DNA of 64,000 nt. Source: Roseomonas elaeocarpi (GTDB lineage Bacteria > Pseudomonadota > Alphaproteobacteria > Acetobacterales > Acetobacteraceae). The stretch covers positions 186,001 to 250,000 of the forward strand of contig NZ_JBHLUN010000005.1 of assembly GCF_042433915.1 (NCBI RefSeq). Direction: 5' to 3'. A program made the translations under genes and the position numbers. Under the pieces are notes generated by a model that was given only the letters and a program-made list of their open reading frames with translations, was not told the DNA's origin and did no database searches. Below are positions 42,229-50,741 of this stretch, piece by piece (position 1 is the stretch's first letter; every line of letters begins with the position of its first letter).

Positions 42229-42795
42229 TCACTCCGACAGGGCCCTGAAGCTCAAAGGCATGATACCCGGGTGCGGCGCGTCCGCGCGCTGAGCGAGCTC
42301 GTCCGCCCGGGAGGCATCGGCGTAGAGGTCGTAGGCCAGAACCAGTGAGGGCGCGGGTTCGCGAGTGGTCACGGTGCGCAGCCGCGCGAGCTGCGCGCCG
42401 CGGGTGTTCAGGTCGTCCACCACCGCGGTCCGGAGGTTTCGCAGGGCGAGGTAGGACGCGCCCTGTTGCATGTCCCCAACGCGCAGGATCTCGGCATCCA
42501 GAACGGCCGCAACCTTGTCGCGCAGTGACGCAGCATCATCGTAGCTGCTGGGCACGTACTCGGCGCAGGCGCGTGCCAGCGAGAGGAGCGCGGCGCGGCG
42601 GCAGAGGGCGGCCGTCTGCTCCTGGGCTGTGGTGATGGAGGCGCCGATCGGCGCCGTGGAGGCGACGGTCGCAACGTCATAGGTCGCGAGCTGCAGCAGC
42701 AGGCGCACCGCATCCGCCGGGTCGTTGCAGGCGGCGCGCAGCGCTTCCGCCACGCCGAAGAGGCTGGCTGCCAGCTTGTCGGTCGCGGCGGTCAT
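42229..42795 (-). CDS. DNA-circularisation protein, C-terminal half (split gp43)
   Basis: 188 residues matching the C-terminal half of Mu gp43: LCRRAALLSLARACAEYVP, then LRNLRTAVVDDLNTRGAQL and SLVLAYDLYADASRADELA, ending at HPGIMPLSFRAL. Its ATG (42795) overlaps the N-terminal piece's stop as ATGA. Together the two pieces total 438 residues, the size of an unsplit homologue. Confidence 0.78.
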   Translation of the reverse strand: MTAATDKLAASLFGVAEALRAACNDPADAVRLLLQLATYDVATVASTAPIGASITTAQEQTAALCRRAALLSLARACAEYVPSSYDDAASLRDKVAAVLDAEILRVGDMQQGASYLALRNLRTAVVDDLNTRGAQLARLRTVTTREPAPSLVLAYDLYADASRADELAQRADAPHPGIMPLSFRALSE

Positions 42796-43544
42796 AGGCC
42801 GGCCGCCGCAGCAAGGGCAGCTGAGGAGGTCGAACCGACCACCGTGCGGGCGACCGTCACGGCCGAGAGCGCACCGGCAGCCGTGGACACGCCGCTGAGC
42901 ACCGAGCCGCGCCGCCCGGAACTGTACCGGCCGAAGGTGCCGGTCGCAGCTGAAAGACCCGCGACTGCGCTGCTGACCAGGGAAGCATCTTGGGCAGCGC
43001 TCGCGACCTGGCCGACCCAGCCGGACACCGTGTCCAGCGCGGAGCTCGCCGCGGAGGCGCCGGCGTCGAGGGCAGAACCGATTGAGGAGTTGAAGTCGCT
43101 GGTGAAGGAGCTGGCGGCGTCGTCTGCCGAGCCGCCGACGATGTCCTGGGTCGCCGCGGCGATCGAGGGGAAGGTCGGATCGGTGGTTTCGGCGAACTGG
43201 AACTGGAGCTCTACGACCCGGCCCAGGTCCGCGCGCTCCGCCATCTGCAGGGGTGCGATGAGCGAGACCCGCGCCACGCCCAGCGACGGGTGGATCAGGG
43301 TGCCCGGGCCCTTCTGCTCCGACACCAGGATGAGCGCGCGCGCCTTGGCGTAGCAGTCGTCCCCCACCACGAAGCCGGTGAAGGCAGTGATCCGCGCGGC
43401 GCGGCCCATGTCCTCGACCCACACCGCGTCGCGGAAGGCGTACTGGTGGACCACCGTCCGGCGGCCGCGCAGGTAGTTGGAGTTGCGGACGTAGAAGGTG
43501 ATGCCGCGCCAGGAGGCGGGCAGGAGCTCAGCGAGCCAGGACAT
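42792..43544 (-). CDS. DNA-circularisation protein, N-terminal half (split gp43)
   Basis: 250 residues with the DNA_circ_N domain at its start (WRGITFYVRNSNYLRGRRTV, then HQYAFRDAVWVEDMGR). The rest is helical and Ala/Ser-rich. AGGAGG lies 4 bases before ATG 43544; a longer frame to 44774 is a shadow of the tape-measure gene. It ends at TGA 42792-42794, overlapping the C-terminal piece by four bases. Confidence 0.82.
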   Translation of the reverse strand: MSWLAELLPASWRGITFYVRNSNYLRGRRTVVHQYAFRDAVWVEDMGRAARITAFTGFVVGDDCYAKARALILVSEQKGPGTLIHPSLGVARVSLIAPLQMAERADLGRVVELQFQFAETTDPTFPSIAAATQDIVGGSADDAASSFTSDFNSSIGSALDAGASAASSALDTVSGWVGQVASAAQDASLVSSAVAGLSAATGTFGRYSSGRRGSVLSGVSTAAGALSAVTVARTVVGSTSSAALAAAAGL

Positions 43545-43552
43545 CCAGCCTC

Positions 43553-45640
43553 CTACGGTCCCCCGACCAGCCCGTTCCGGCGCACCAGCGGTTCCTCGGT
43601 GTCCACGCCCCGGCCGGAGGCCTGGGCCCGGGCGGTGACGCCGGCGGGAGCGTTGGTGTGGTCCACCTCGACCCGCACGGTCATGCTGCCGGCGGCGGGT
43701 GCGTTGCTGTTCGCGGCCAGCTGCGCCGGCGCGCCCGATGCAACGGCCGGCCCGCGCGTGGTCTCGCGCCCGGTGTTCTCCGCCAGCTCGCGCAGGAAGC
43801 GATCCTGGTTGGTGCCCGCCTCGATGCCGCCGGGCAGGGAGGTCCAAGTGCCGCGGAGCGCCGGGCCGATGCCGGCACGCACCGCAGGATCGCTGCTGTT
43901 CAGGTCGGCGTTGAGATCGCGGCCGGTCCGCTTCGAATAGTCCCGCTGCGCCAGCCACCAGGCGGCCCGGTCCTGGCTCGCTGGGCTGAAGTCGGTGAGG
44001 CCCAGCGCCTTGCTGGCCTCGTCCCACGTCCCCTTGAGGAACTGGTACCGCCCGGCGGCAGTGCTGGTTTCGCCTACGTGCGGGCCACTGGTGATGACGT
44101 TGGGAACGTTGGGATGGGCAGAGTAGTCGTCGAACCGGCGTCCGCCGTAGAGCACGTTGTAGCCGGGGCTCTCGGTGCCGGCGATCGTGTCCAGCAGCCC
44201 GCGAGCCGCAGGCGAGAGGGAGGTGTCCGCGCTCTCCGTCGTGCTGCCCCGGCCGTAGTTCAGTGCCGAGCGGATCCAGCCGAAGATCTGCGCGGGACCG
44301 GCCTGCGATAGCCGATCCTGGTGGTCCGCAAGCTGGCCTTTGTCGACGCCGAACAGCGACGCCATCCAGTCCTGGCCCCAGATGCCCGCCGCCAGCGCAC
44401 CGCCCGCCACGCCAGCAGCCCCGACGCCTCCGAGGAGGCTCCGCGACGCAGCACCGCCGGCACCGGCCGCAGCGGCAGCCTCTGCCGCCGTCCGCGCCGC
44501 GGTGGCGGTGGTGCCCATCGTGACGAGGGCCGCTGTCACCCGGCCAATGGTGGCGAGCAGGCTGACGAAGGGGGTGATGACCGTGAGCGCGAAGCGCGCG
44601 ACCATCAGGCCAAACACCATCTCCAGCGCCCGCTGCCAGCCGCCGACGGCGGTGGCGATGCCGTTCGCACTTTCCCAGAACTGCTTGAGGCCGCTTCCGA
44701 CCTGTTCCCAGTTCACCGCCTGGAGGTACTCGGCGAAGTGCTGCACGGCCTCGCCGATACCGGTGGCGATCCACTCCCGATTCTTACCGATCCAGTCCGC
44801 CAGCTGCGCGAGCAGCGGGGCGATGACCGGCGAGAGCTTCTCCGAGACCGAGTTGCCCAGGCCCGTGACGGCGAGCGTCAGCCGCGCCTGCGCCTCGCGC
44901 ATGTCGTTGGCCGCGCGGACCGCCTGGTCGTTGGTCACGCCGTAGCGCGCCGCGAGCTCCGTGTATTCCCGGATGCCGGCGGAGCCGCGGCGGAGGAAGG
45001 GCAGCAGCTCCTCGGCCGCGCCGCCGAACAGGCTGGTCGCGATCCGGGCCTGTACGAAGGGGTCACGCACGCCGGCGATCTTATCCGCCACCTCGGGCAG
45101 CACGTCGTTGACGCTGCGCGCGTTTCCGGCTGCGTCCTTGAAGGCGATGCCCAAGGTATTGAACATCACCACCGCGTCCGCGTTCCGGCCGCCGATGGCG
45201 TCGAAGATGTTCTGCCCCAGCGTCTGCAGGCCGTTGGTCAGGGTCTCCGACGAGACGCCGGCGAGCTGGGCCGCGCCGCGGTAACGGCTCAGGGCCTCGG
45301 TGCTGATGCCGATGCGTTGCGAGGCGAAACCCAGCTTCGAGCCCATCTCACCCCAGGCGGACACCAGCCGGTACATGCCGGCCAGGCTGGCCGCGCCGCT
45401 GATGATGCCCAGGGGCGCGACGATCTGGCTGATGCTGCGGAAGGCGTTGCCGGCGGCGAAGCCAAGATCCCCGAAGGCCTTCGCGGTACGGGTGAGACCG
45501 GAGGTGTCCGCGAAGCGGCTGAGCGACCCACCCAGCTTCTGCATCGGCGCGGCGAAGGCGGCCATCTTGCGGTTGATGCCGTCGAGGGTCTTGGTGACCC
45601 CGTCGACCGCGCTGATGGTGATGCTGTACCCACCGGCCAT
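43553..45640 (-). CDS. Tape measure protein with lysozyme-like (GH104) domain
   Basis: 695 residues. The N-terminal half is helical tape-measure sequence (KTLDGINRKMAAFAAPMQKL), with hydrophobic segments around 370-430. From about 480 to 585 it carries a lambda-endolysin-like GH104 region: LLDTIAGTESPGYNVLYGG, then TAAGRYQFLKGTWDEASKAL. It sets tail length and could cut peptidoglycan as the DNA enters. It lies eight bases before the gp43 N-terminal gene. Confidence 0.85.
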   Translation of the reverse strand: MAGGYSITISAVDGVTKTLDGINRKMAAFAAPMQKLGGSLSRFADTSGLTRTAKAFGDLGFAAGNAFRSISQIVAPLGIISGAASLAGMYRLVSAWGEMGSKLGFASQRIGISTEALSRYRGAAQLAGVSSETLTNGLQTLGQNIFDAIGGRNADAVVMFNTLGIAFKDAAGNARSVNDVLPEVADKIAGVRDPFVQARIATSLFGGAAEELLPFLRRGSAGIREYTELAARYGVTNDQAVRAANDMREAQARLTLAVTGLGNSVSEKLSPVIAPLLAQLADWIGKNREWIATGIGEAVQHFAEYLQAVNWEQVGSGLKQFWESANGIATAVGGWQRALEMVFGLMVARFALTVITPFVSLLATIGRVTAALVTMGTTATAARTAAEAAAAAGAGGAASRSLLGGVGAAGVAGGALAAGIWGQDWMASLFGVDKGQLADHQDRLSQAGPAQIFGWIRSALNYGRGSTTESADTSLSPAARGLLDTIAGTESPGYNVLYGGRRFDDYSAHPNVPNVITSGPHVGETSTAAGRYQFLKGTWDEASKALGLTDFSPASQDRAAWWLAQRDYSKRTGRDLNADLNSSDPAVRAGIGPALRGTWTSLPGGIEAGTNQDRFLRELAENTGRETTRGPAVASGAPAQLAANSNAPAAGSMTVRVEVDHTNAPAGVTARAQASGRGVDTEEPLVRRNGLVGGP

Positions 45641-45642
45641 GG

Positions 45643-45798
45643 TCAGCCCTCCTGCCGGGCCTCCGCCATGGCGTTCGCTCGCTCGAGCCAAGCCAGAAGG
45701 TCAGTGCCGGTGATCATCCAGGCCCGGTCGGGAGCCCAGCCGTAGAACTTGGCGAGGTCGAAGGTCAGGTCCTGCCAGTTGCTCGGCCAGGCTCGATA
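45643..45798 (-). CDS. Frameshift extension of the tail assembly chaperone (gp42-like)
   Basis: 51 residues (YRAWPSNWQDLTFDLAKFYG, then WAPDRAWMI...) lie in the -1 frame after the slippery site 45798-45804. There is no credible own start. The sequence has the GpE/gp42 pattern of a C-terminal extension in contractile phages. The predicted fusion is 193 + 51 = 244 residues. Confidence 0.75.
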   Translation of the reverse strand, partial: YRAWPSNWQDLTFDLAKFYGWAPDRAWMITGTDLLAWLERANAMAEARQEG

Positions 45799-46376
45799 AA
45801 ACCCTGGACGTAGGTGGCCGCCGCGTTGAGCGTGGACACCGGCAGCTGCTGGATCACCTGGAAGGGCACGCCGGAAGCGTTGGCCACCAGCCACATCTGG
45901 TAGGCGCGCATGGACTGCGGCCCGACGCCCTTGCGCAGCTGGCCCTGGGCTTTGCGGACGCCACCGGTGGTCGGCTCGGAAAGCCGGAGGGTGGCGTACT
46001 GCACCCCCTGGTAGGAGAGCTCCGTCGGAAGCTCAATCTCCCACTCGTCGGGTCGGTCAGCGGTGTCCTCACCCAGTCCCTCGAGGCCCGCGTCGGTGAA
46101 GCCAGTGAAGTAGGCGCCGGCGGTCGCCAGCTCCGAGATCGGCACATGATCCAGCACTTCCGTCGAGATGCTGGTCACGGCGGAGACCATCTCGCGGATG
46201 TAGAGGGTGACCGCCTCGGAATGCGTGGAGAACTGGATGTGCCCCTCGGCCCGGAAGGCCTCCTGCGCTGTCGGTTCCCGCAGGCGCAGTTCCGTCACCT
46301 TTCCGCCCTTCACCTCGAGTGGGCGGCGCAGGGTGATGGTGCGCTCGGGCTCCGGCAGGTTGGTGGGGAGCGGCAT
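45765..46376 (-). CDS. Tail assembly chaperone (Mu gp41-like)
   Basis: 203 residues of the gp41 tail assembly chaperone family: TITLRRPLEVKGGKVTELRL, then REPTAQEAFRAEG. It prepares the tape measure for tube assembly, and a small fraction of ribosomes should slip to make a longer form. The start overlaps the tube gene's stop (TGATG). Confidence 0.85.
   Translation of the reverse strand: MPLPTNLPEPERTITLRRPLEVKGGKVTELRLREPTAQEAFRAEGHIQFSTHSEAVTLYIREMVSAVTSISTEVLDHVPISELATAGAYFTGFTDAGLEGLGEDTADRPDEWEIELPTELSYQGVQYATLRLSEPTTGGVRKAQGQLRKGVGPQSMRAYQMWLVANASGVPFQVIQQLPVSTLNAAATYVQGFIEPGRATGRT
45798..45804 (-). other. Programmed -1 frameshift slippery site GGGTTTT
   Basis: In the chaperone frame the codons are CAG-GGT-TTT. 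The heptamer G-GGT-TTT fits the canonical X-XXY-YYZ pattern, and slipping by -1 enters the open gp42-like frame that continues to 45643. Position (11 codons before the first stop) and gene order (between tube and tape measure) match known chaperone frameshifts. Confidence 0.8.
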
Positions 46377-46762
46377 CAGCGCTCGTCCACCCGCGGCCCA
46401 CGGAGGCTGACCGTGAAGGTGCCGTCGGCCGTCTTCACCTCGGAGCACTCCAGGCACCACATGTTGTCGCCGGACACGGTCTTGCCGTTGGCCAGCACCG
46501 CGACGACCGACACATCGGTCATGGCCATGAAGTTGGCGACCGTCATGTTCGCGGCGTCGCGCACCGTGAAACCGATGGCGCCGTTCTTCCGCGTCTCGCT
46601 GAAGCCCTGGGGACCGCTCTGGCCCAGGAGCTCGCTGCGCGTGACCGTGGTGGGGTCGTAGACGCAGTCGCTCGCGACATCGATGGCCTCGCCGTCGATG
46701 GTGAGCGCGACCACGCCGGCCCGGCGCTGACCGGTCGTGGCGGCGCCGCTGTAGATCGCCAT
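46376..46762 (-). CDS. Phage tail tube protein
   Basis: 128 residues of the Mu-type tail tube family: DGEAIDVASDCVYDPTTVT, then GPQGFSETRKNGAIGFTV and DNMWCLECSEVKTADGTFTV. It forms the rigid inner tube through which DNA passes. It lies 14 bases after the sheath gene. Confidence 0.88.
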   Translation of the reverse strand: MAIYSGAATTGQRRAGVVALTIDGEAIDVASDCVYDPTTVTRSELLGQSGPQGFSETRKNGAIGFTVRDAANMTVANFMAMTDVSVVAVLANGKTVSGDNMWCLECSEVKTADGTFTVSLRGPRVDER

Positions 46763-46776
46763 GTCTCAGGCCTCCG

Positions 46777-48255
46777 TCAGGACTTGAGGAAGTTGACTTT
46801 GATGGCGATCGACCGGAGCTGGTTCGCCACGTCGAAGGGCAGCAGCAGGGACACGTTGCCGTTCCCCGCGTTTTCGCCGCGGGCGGTGGCCCGGAAGGTG
46901 TCGAAGTTCTGCGCCAGCCCGCGATCACAGTAGGTGCGGTAGCGCGCCACGGCCGCCGCCAGCACCGTCTGGCTGGTCACCATGTTGGAGCCGCCGGCGA
47001 TCAGCGTGTCGTCGGCCACCAGCTTCACCCGGGCGAACTTGGTCGCCAGATAGCCGCGCATGTCGCGGATCAGCGCGGCCAGGGTGTAGGGCGTCTCGAC
47101 GTCGAGGTAAGCGTCATCCGCCACCCCGGCCGCGTTCTTCTGGTAGAAGGTGACCGCGCGCTCCAGGATCACCGTGCCATCGGTGCTGACCTTGAAGGTC
47201 GACACGCCGTCGTAGAGCAGCGAGTTCCGGGCGCTGGGGGCATCCCGATTCACCGGCGCCGGGGCGTAGAGCCCCTGGAGCGAGATGTTCTGCAGCGGCA
47301 GAGCCGGATCCGAGCGCAGGCTGTTGGCGCAGGCTGCGCCGTAGGCGGCCGCCCAGAGCCAGGTCGGCGAGGGGCTGCCGAACACACCGATGCCCGAGCC
47401 GTGCTGGTCGTTGCGGGCGAGGCCGAAGGCGACGCGCTGCGCCAGGGTGCCCGGGAAGGCCGTGAAGGCGCCGCCGAAGAGCATGTTCTGCCAGGACCAG
47501 CGACCGCTGACGTCGTTCAGGAAGTCGCGCAGGGCGTTCAGCGACGTCGCGTCGTTGAACGGGCAGATGATGACATCGAAAGTCGTGTCGCCGAGGTTCG
47601 CCAGCGCCGCGGGAAGCACCGGCACGCCGGTACCCCCAGCCATCGCCGTCACCGTGACCGCGACACCAGCAGGCATGCTCTCGCCGGCCAGCACGTCGCC
47701 GAAGTTCAGCATGACGGGAAGGTCGTTGCCCCAGCTGCCGGCGCCGGTGGCCGTCAGGGTGACGGTTCCCGAGGCGGCCACGGCTGTCACCGGCGCCAGC
47801 GCGGCGTTGATGTCCGCCGCGGCATTCGTTGCGATGACCGCCGCCGTGTCGCCCGAGGAAACCGGCACCTCGACCCGCGTGCCGCCCACGTAGAGCGCCA
47901 TGGTGGCGGCCGCGGTGGCGGTGCCGGTGAAGGCGATCGTTGCGGTCGCGGCTGCGGCGCCGGCGGCATCCGCCAGCGGCAGGTACCAGAGCTCGCCGGC
48001 AGGGTCGTTCTGACGGATCAGGTCGGTCATCAGCGCCAGGGGCGAGCGGGCGCCATAGCGCGCCTGGGCATCGGCCAGGCCGTTCGAGATCACGGGCACC
48101 CCGGACAGGCCTGCGGCAACCTTGCCGGTCTGCCCCTGGCCAATGACCAGGGTGCGGAAGTTCTCCTGAGCGGTGTTTGCACCGGAGGGGTCGAGCTCGG
48201 CCCAGACGCCCGGGACACGATTCGTCGGATCGTAGTTGCTGAAGGAGATCGACAT
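46777..48255 (-). CDS. Phage tail sheath protein (contractile)
   Basis: 492 residues. N-terminal VPGVWAELDPSGANTAQENF with TLVIGQG, then a central variable domain, a sheath motif (DVIICPFNDATSLNALRDFL), and the C-terminal FARVKLVADDTLIAGGSN. It proves the tail is contractile (myovirus). Its start is 14 bases after the DUF2635 gene. Confidence 0.92.
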   Translation of the reverse strand: MSISFSNYDPTNRVPGVWAELDPSGANTAQENFRTLVIGQGQTGKVAAGLSGVPVISNGLADAQARYGARSPLALMTDLIRQNDPAGELWYLPLADAAGAAAATATIAFTGTATAAATMALYVGGTRVEVPVSSGDTAAVIATNAAADINAALAPVTAVAASGTVTLTATGAGSWGNDLPVMLNFGDVLAGESMPAGVAVTVTAMAGGTGVPVLPAALANLGDTTFDVIICPFNDATSLNALRDFLNDVSGRWSWQNMLFGGAFTAFPGTLAQRVAFGLARNDQHGSGIGVFGSPSPTWLWAAAYGAACANSLRSDPALPLQNISLQGLYAPAPVNRDAPSARNSLLYDGVSTFKVSTDGTVILERAVTFYQKNAAGVADDAYLDVETPYTLAALIRDMRGYLATKFARVKLVADDTLIAGGSNMVTSQTVLAAAVARYRTYCDRGLAQNFDTFRATARGENAGNGNVSLLLPFDVANQLRSIAIKVNFLKS

Positions 48256-48269
48256 GGCGGTGAGGTTCC

Positions 48270-48482
48270 TCAGGCGCCCGCGGTGTCAGCGGCGGCCTTG
48301 CCCTTCGGGGGCTTGGCGGCGGCATCGGCCGGCTGCGGGGGATCGGCGACGACGAGGTCGCCCTGGTTGACGCACTTCAGCCAGAACTCGGTCTCGGGCA
48401 GCTCGGCGCCCTCGGGCGGCAAGAGGCGACGGGTCACGGGGTCACGCAGCGCGCGACCCTCGTCGGCCAGCTTCACGTACAT
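48270..48482 (-). CDS. DUF2635 protein (Mu gp38-like)
   Basis: 70 residues of DUF2635 (MYVKLADEGRALRDPVTRRLL, then TEFWLKCVNQGDL). It always lies just before the sheath gene in Mu-like tails. A small conserved part of the tail module with unknown function. Confidence 0.85.
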   Translation of the reverse strand: MYVKLADEGRALRDPVTRRLLPPEGAELPETEFWLKCVNQGDLVVADPPQPADAAAKPPKGKAAADTAGA

Positions 48483-48497
48483 GCTGATCTCCTGGGT

Positions 48498-49040
48498 TCA
48501 GGCCTGCGCGGGGTTCGCGCGAGAGTCGATGCTGACGGCGCCGGTCGTCTGGTCGGTGACGGTGCCGCGGATCTCGGTGAGCGGGTCGGAAGGCGGCTGC
48601 CAACCGTCGCTGTCGGTGATCGTGGTTTCGATGGCGAAGTCGAACTGCCAGCGCAGCCAGGCGCGGGTGACCTGCAGGAGGCCGCTGCCGTCGTAGCGGA
48701 AGCCCATCGTCTGGGCCGTGGGGTCTGGCCGCCAGCGCAGCAGGGCCGCCAGCACGGCGCGCCGGTACTCGTCTACGACCTGGCCGGCGGCGTCCTGGCC
48801 GCGGCGGTCTTCCTTGTTGGCGAGGTCGATGATGACCCCAACCTTCTCGGTAACCTCCTGGTAGAGGCCGGTCTGATTTTGGTTGGGGCTCGCCTCGTCC
48901 GCGAGGGGGATCACGTAGGCGGCTGGCTGGGCCATCCACACTTGATCGCTCGCCATCGCGTAGGAAGCGGCGCCGGCGACCCGGCCGCCAAAGATAGGCG
49001 CGTAGGTGCGCAGCTGCAGGATGACGGCGTCGATGTTCAC
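48498..49040 (-). CDS. Tail terminator protein, Mu gp37-like
   Basis: 180 residues of the gp37/DUF1834 family: AVILQLRTYAPIFGGRVAGA, then WMAQPAAYVIPL and GRRSEV-like central helices, with RWQFDFAIETTITD at the end. It caps the tube and joins tail to head. It starts with GTG at 49040, overlapping the small membrane gene as GTGA. Confidence 0.85.
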   Translation of the reverse strand: MNIDAVILQLRTYAPIFGGRVAGAASYAMASDQVWMAQPAAYVIPLADEASPNQNQTGLYQEVTEKVGVIIDLANKEDRRGQDAAGQVVDEYRRAVLAALLRWRPDPTAQTMGFRYDGSGLLQVTRAWLRWQFDFAIETTITDSDGWQPPSDPLTEIRGTVTDQTTGAVSIDSRANPAQA

Positions 49041-49177
49041 GGCAGCAGAAGCGCCCCAGCCAGCGCAGCACTGACCGTGACAAGCCCGGAAAGGACCAGG
49101 ACAGCAAGCGCAGCGATATCTCCACCACGGCTAATCGGAGGCGCTACGGATCGGTGCACTGGAAAGGGGCGTGCCAT
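49037..49177 (-). CDS. Tiny single-TM phage protein (46 residues)
   Basis: A 46-codon gene with one hydrophobic helix (AALAVLVLSGLVTVSAALAG) after a basic N-terminus. Its ATG overlaps the upstream stop (TGATG) and its stop overlaps the next gene's GTG (GTGA), so both sides are translationally coupled. No known family. That it sits between two tail-completion genes with such tight coupling argues that it is real. Confidence 0.6.
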   Translation of the reverse strand: MARPFPVHRSVAPPISRGGDIAALAVLVLSGLVTVSAALAGALLLP

Positions 49178-49713
49178 CAGCGTTTCACCCTCACCAGCGC
49201 GATGTCGTTATGCAGGCTGTTCTCGATCCGCTCGCCCAGGCTGGCGCGGCGCTGCTCGAGCGCGGCGGTCAGGAAGGGGCGGGGCTCCAGAGAGCGCCCG
49301 GTGTCAGTGCCAGCCTTGCCGCGGACCCGCTTGCCGTCCTGTGCCTTCCGGCCGCCGCCGGTGGCGCCCGCCTGCAGGAACAGCGCGTAGAAGGCCGCGT
49401 CCCGGATCGCCACGCCCTGGCCGCTCTTGAACGGCCGCACCTTGATGGAGCGCAGCAGTGTGCCGGTGACGTTGGCCGGTGCCTCGCCGGGTGCGGACGC
49501 CTGGTAGGCGCCTGCCTTATAGCCGCCGCGGTACTGCGCCGAGCCGCCGATGCCGCGGTAGGTGCGGCCGGATGCGGGCGAGGACCTGATCAGCGTGCGC
49601 GCGGTCTGTGCCACCTCGGCGCCAGCGGCCCGCATTACCTTGCGGAGGTTCTTCTTACCGTAGGTGAACTGGTAGCTCGGCGCGATGATGACGAGGCGGA
49701 TGGCGGCGGGCAT
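49177..49713 (-). CDS. HK97 gp10-like tail completion protein
   Basis: 178 residues of the HK97-gp10 family: GKKNLRKVMRAAGAEVAQTA, then GEAPANVTGTLLRSIKV, AAFYALFLQAGA and RPFLTAALEQR near the end. It acts at the head-tail joint. It overlaps the head-closure stop (TGATG). Confidence 0.85.
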   Translation of the reverse strand: MPAAIRLVIIAPSYQFTYGKKNLRKVMRAAGAEVAQTARTLIRSSPASGRTYRGIGGSAQYRGGYKAGAYQASAPGEAPANVTGTLLRSIKVRPFKSGQGVAIRDAAFYALFLQAGATGGGRKAQDGKRVRGKAGTDTGRSLEPRPFLTAALEQRRASLGERIENSLHNDIALVRVKR

Positions 49714-50093
49714 CAGACGTTCGGCCCCTCCCGCTCCATCTCGGCCTCGATCATCAGGAAGCGCTGACGGCCGCCCATCTCCAGGATGCGTCGCACCCGG
49801 AACACCTCATGGCGGACGGCCCGGTCCGGGCCCTGAAGGGTGCGCAGGATCGCGTGGGTGGTATCGAGGCCCCAGTGGTACCGAATCCAGATCATGTGCG
49901 TGACCGGCGTCTCGATCTGCGCCGAGCCGTAGAAGGTCATGGGCCTTGCCGGCTCAATCTTCGCCATGCAAGCGAAGAGAGGCTCCAGCGTTTCGAGGAT
50001 GCCCATGTCAGACCCGGGCCCCGGCACTTGGTCGCGCCGGTAGACGCGCACTGGCCAGCGCAGCTCGCCGATGGAAACGCTGTCGGCGGGCAT
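49713..50093 (-). CDS. Head closure protein (SPP1 gp16-like)
   Basis: 126 residues of the head-tail adaptor family: IGELRWPVRVYRRDQVPGP, then AQIETPVTHMIWIRY, and ILEMGGRQRFLMIEAEM. It closes the portal channel. It is three bases after the connector gene. Confidence 0.82.
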   Translation of the reverse strand: MPADSVSIGELRWPVRVYRRDQVPGPGSDMGILETLEPLFACMAKIEPARPMTFYGSAQIETPVTHMIWIRYHWGLDTTHAILRTLQGPDRAVRHEVFRVRRILEMGGRQRFLMIEAEMEREGPNV

Positions 50094-50096
50094 GGA

Positions 50097-50735
50097 TCAG
50101 CCTCCGAAGGTAACCAGCCGGAACGGCCACATCAGCATCTCGGCGGCCTTCGGCGGATCGCCGCCGGCGTCGCCGCGGTTCTCGTAGAGGAAGGCGGTGA
50201 GGAGCATGATCCCCTGCCGGATCGGCATGGGCACGTCCTCCTTCGTCTCGCCGTAGCCGGCCACGAAGGTCACCGAGACGAGGTCGCCCGGCCTGGCCGC
50301 GTTCGGCTGGACCTGCAGGGTTCCGGGCTCGCTCGCGAGCCGCGCGCTGTAGCCGTCAGCGGCGAGAACCGACCGCTCGCCGTCCTGGCGCGTGATCGCG
50401 ACCTCGGTGATCGCCTGCACGGGACTGCGGGGCAGTTCCAGCGGCGAGTTCCAGAGGCCGCGCGCGCCGAGAAAGGGATAGCCGGTGCTGAAGTAGCCGC
50501 CGGCGTAGGGCACCACACCCGCAACCAGCCCGGGCGGCAGGCTGCGGCCGACGGTGGCGCACAACGTCTGGGTGATCAGCGCCCGGCCCAGCCAAGCCTC
50601 CGCCCAGCCCCGCGCCGCGGCGACGTAGGGCTCGAGCATGGGCTCGCTGGCCGCCAGGCGGCAGTGCATCGCGGCGTCGACCGGACTGACCGGCTCGATC
50701 GCCGGAGGTCGGACGACGCGCAGCGACAGTTGCAT
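50097..50735 (-). CDS. Head-tail connector (gp6-like/phiE125 gp8-like)
   Basis: 212 residues: PVSPVDAAMHCRLAASEPML, then YVAAARGWAEAWLGRALITQ, and PMPIRQGIMLLTAFLYENRG in the C-terminal half. This is the gp6-like connector that docks on the portal. It is six bases after an unknown gene. Confidence 0.83.
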   Translation of the reverse strand: MQLSLRVVRPPAIEPVSPVDAAMHCRLAASEPMLEPYVAAARGWAEAWLGRALITQTLCATVGRSLPPGLVAGVVPYAGGYFSTGYPFLGARGLWNSPLELPRSPVQAITEVAITRQDGERSVLAADGYSARLASEPGTLQVQPNAARPGDLVSVTFVAGYGETKEDVPMPIRQGIMLLTAFLYENRGDAGGDPPKAAEMLMWPFRLVTFGG

Positions 50736-50741
50736 GGCGGC

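Noticed and set aside
43545..44774. 410-codon extension of the gp43 N-terminal gene
   Set aside because: The extension is antigenic-type Arg/Gly-rich sequence in another frame of the tape-measure gene. The DNA_circ_N domain starts at 43544 with AGGAGG upstream.
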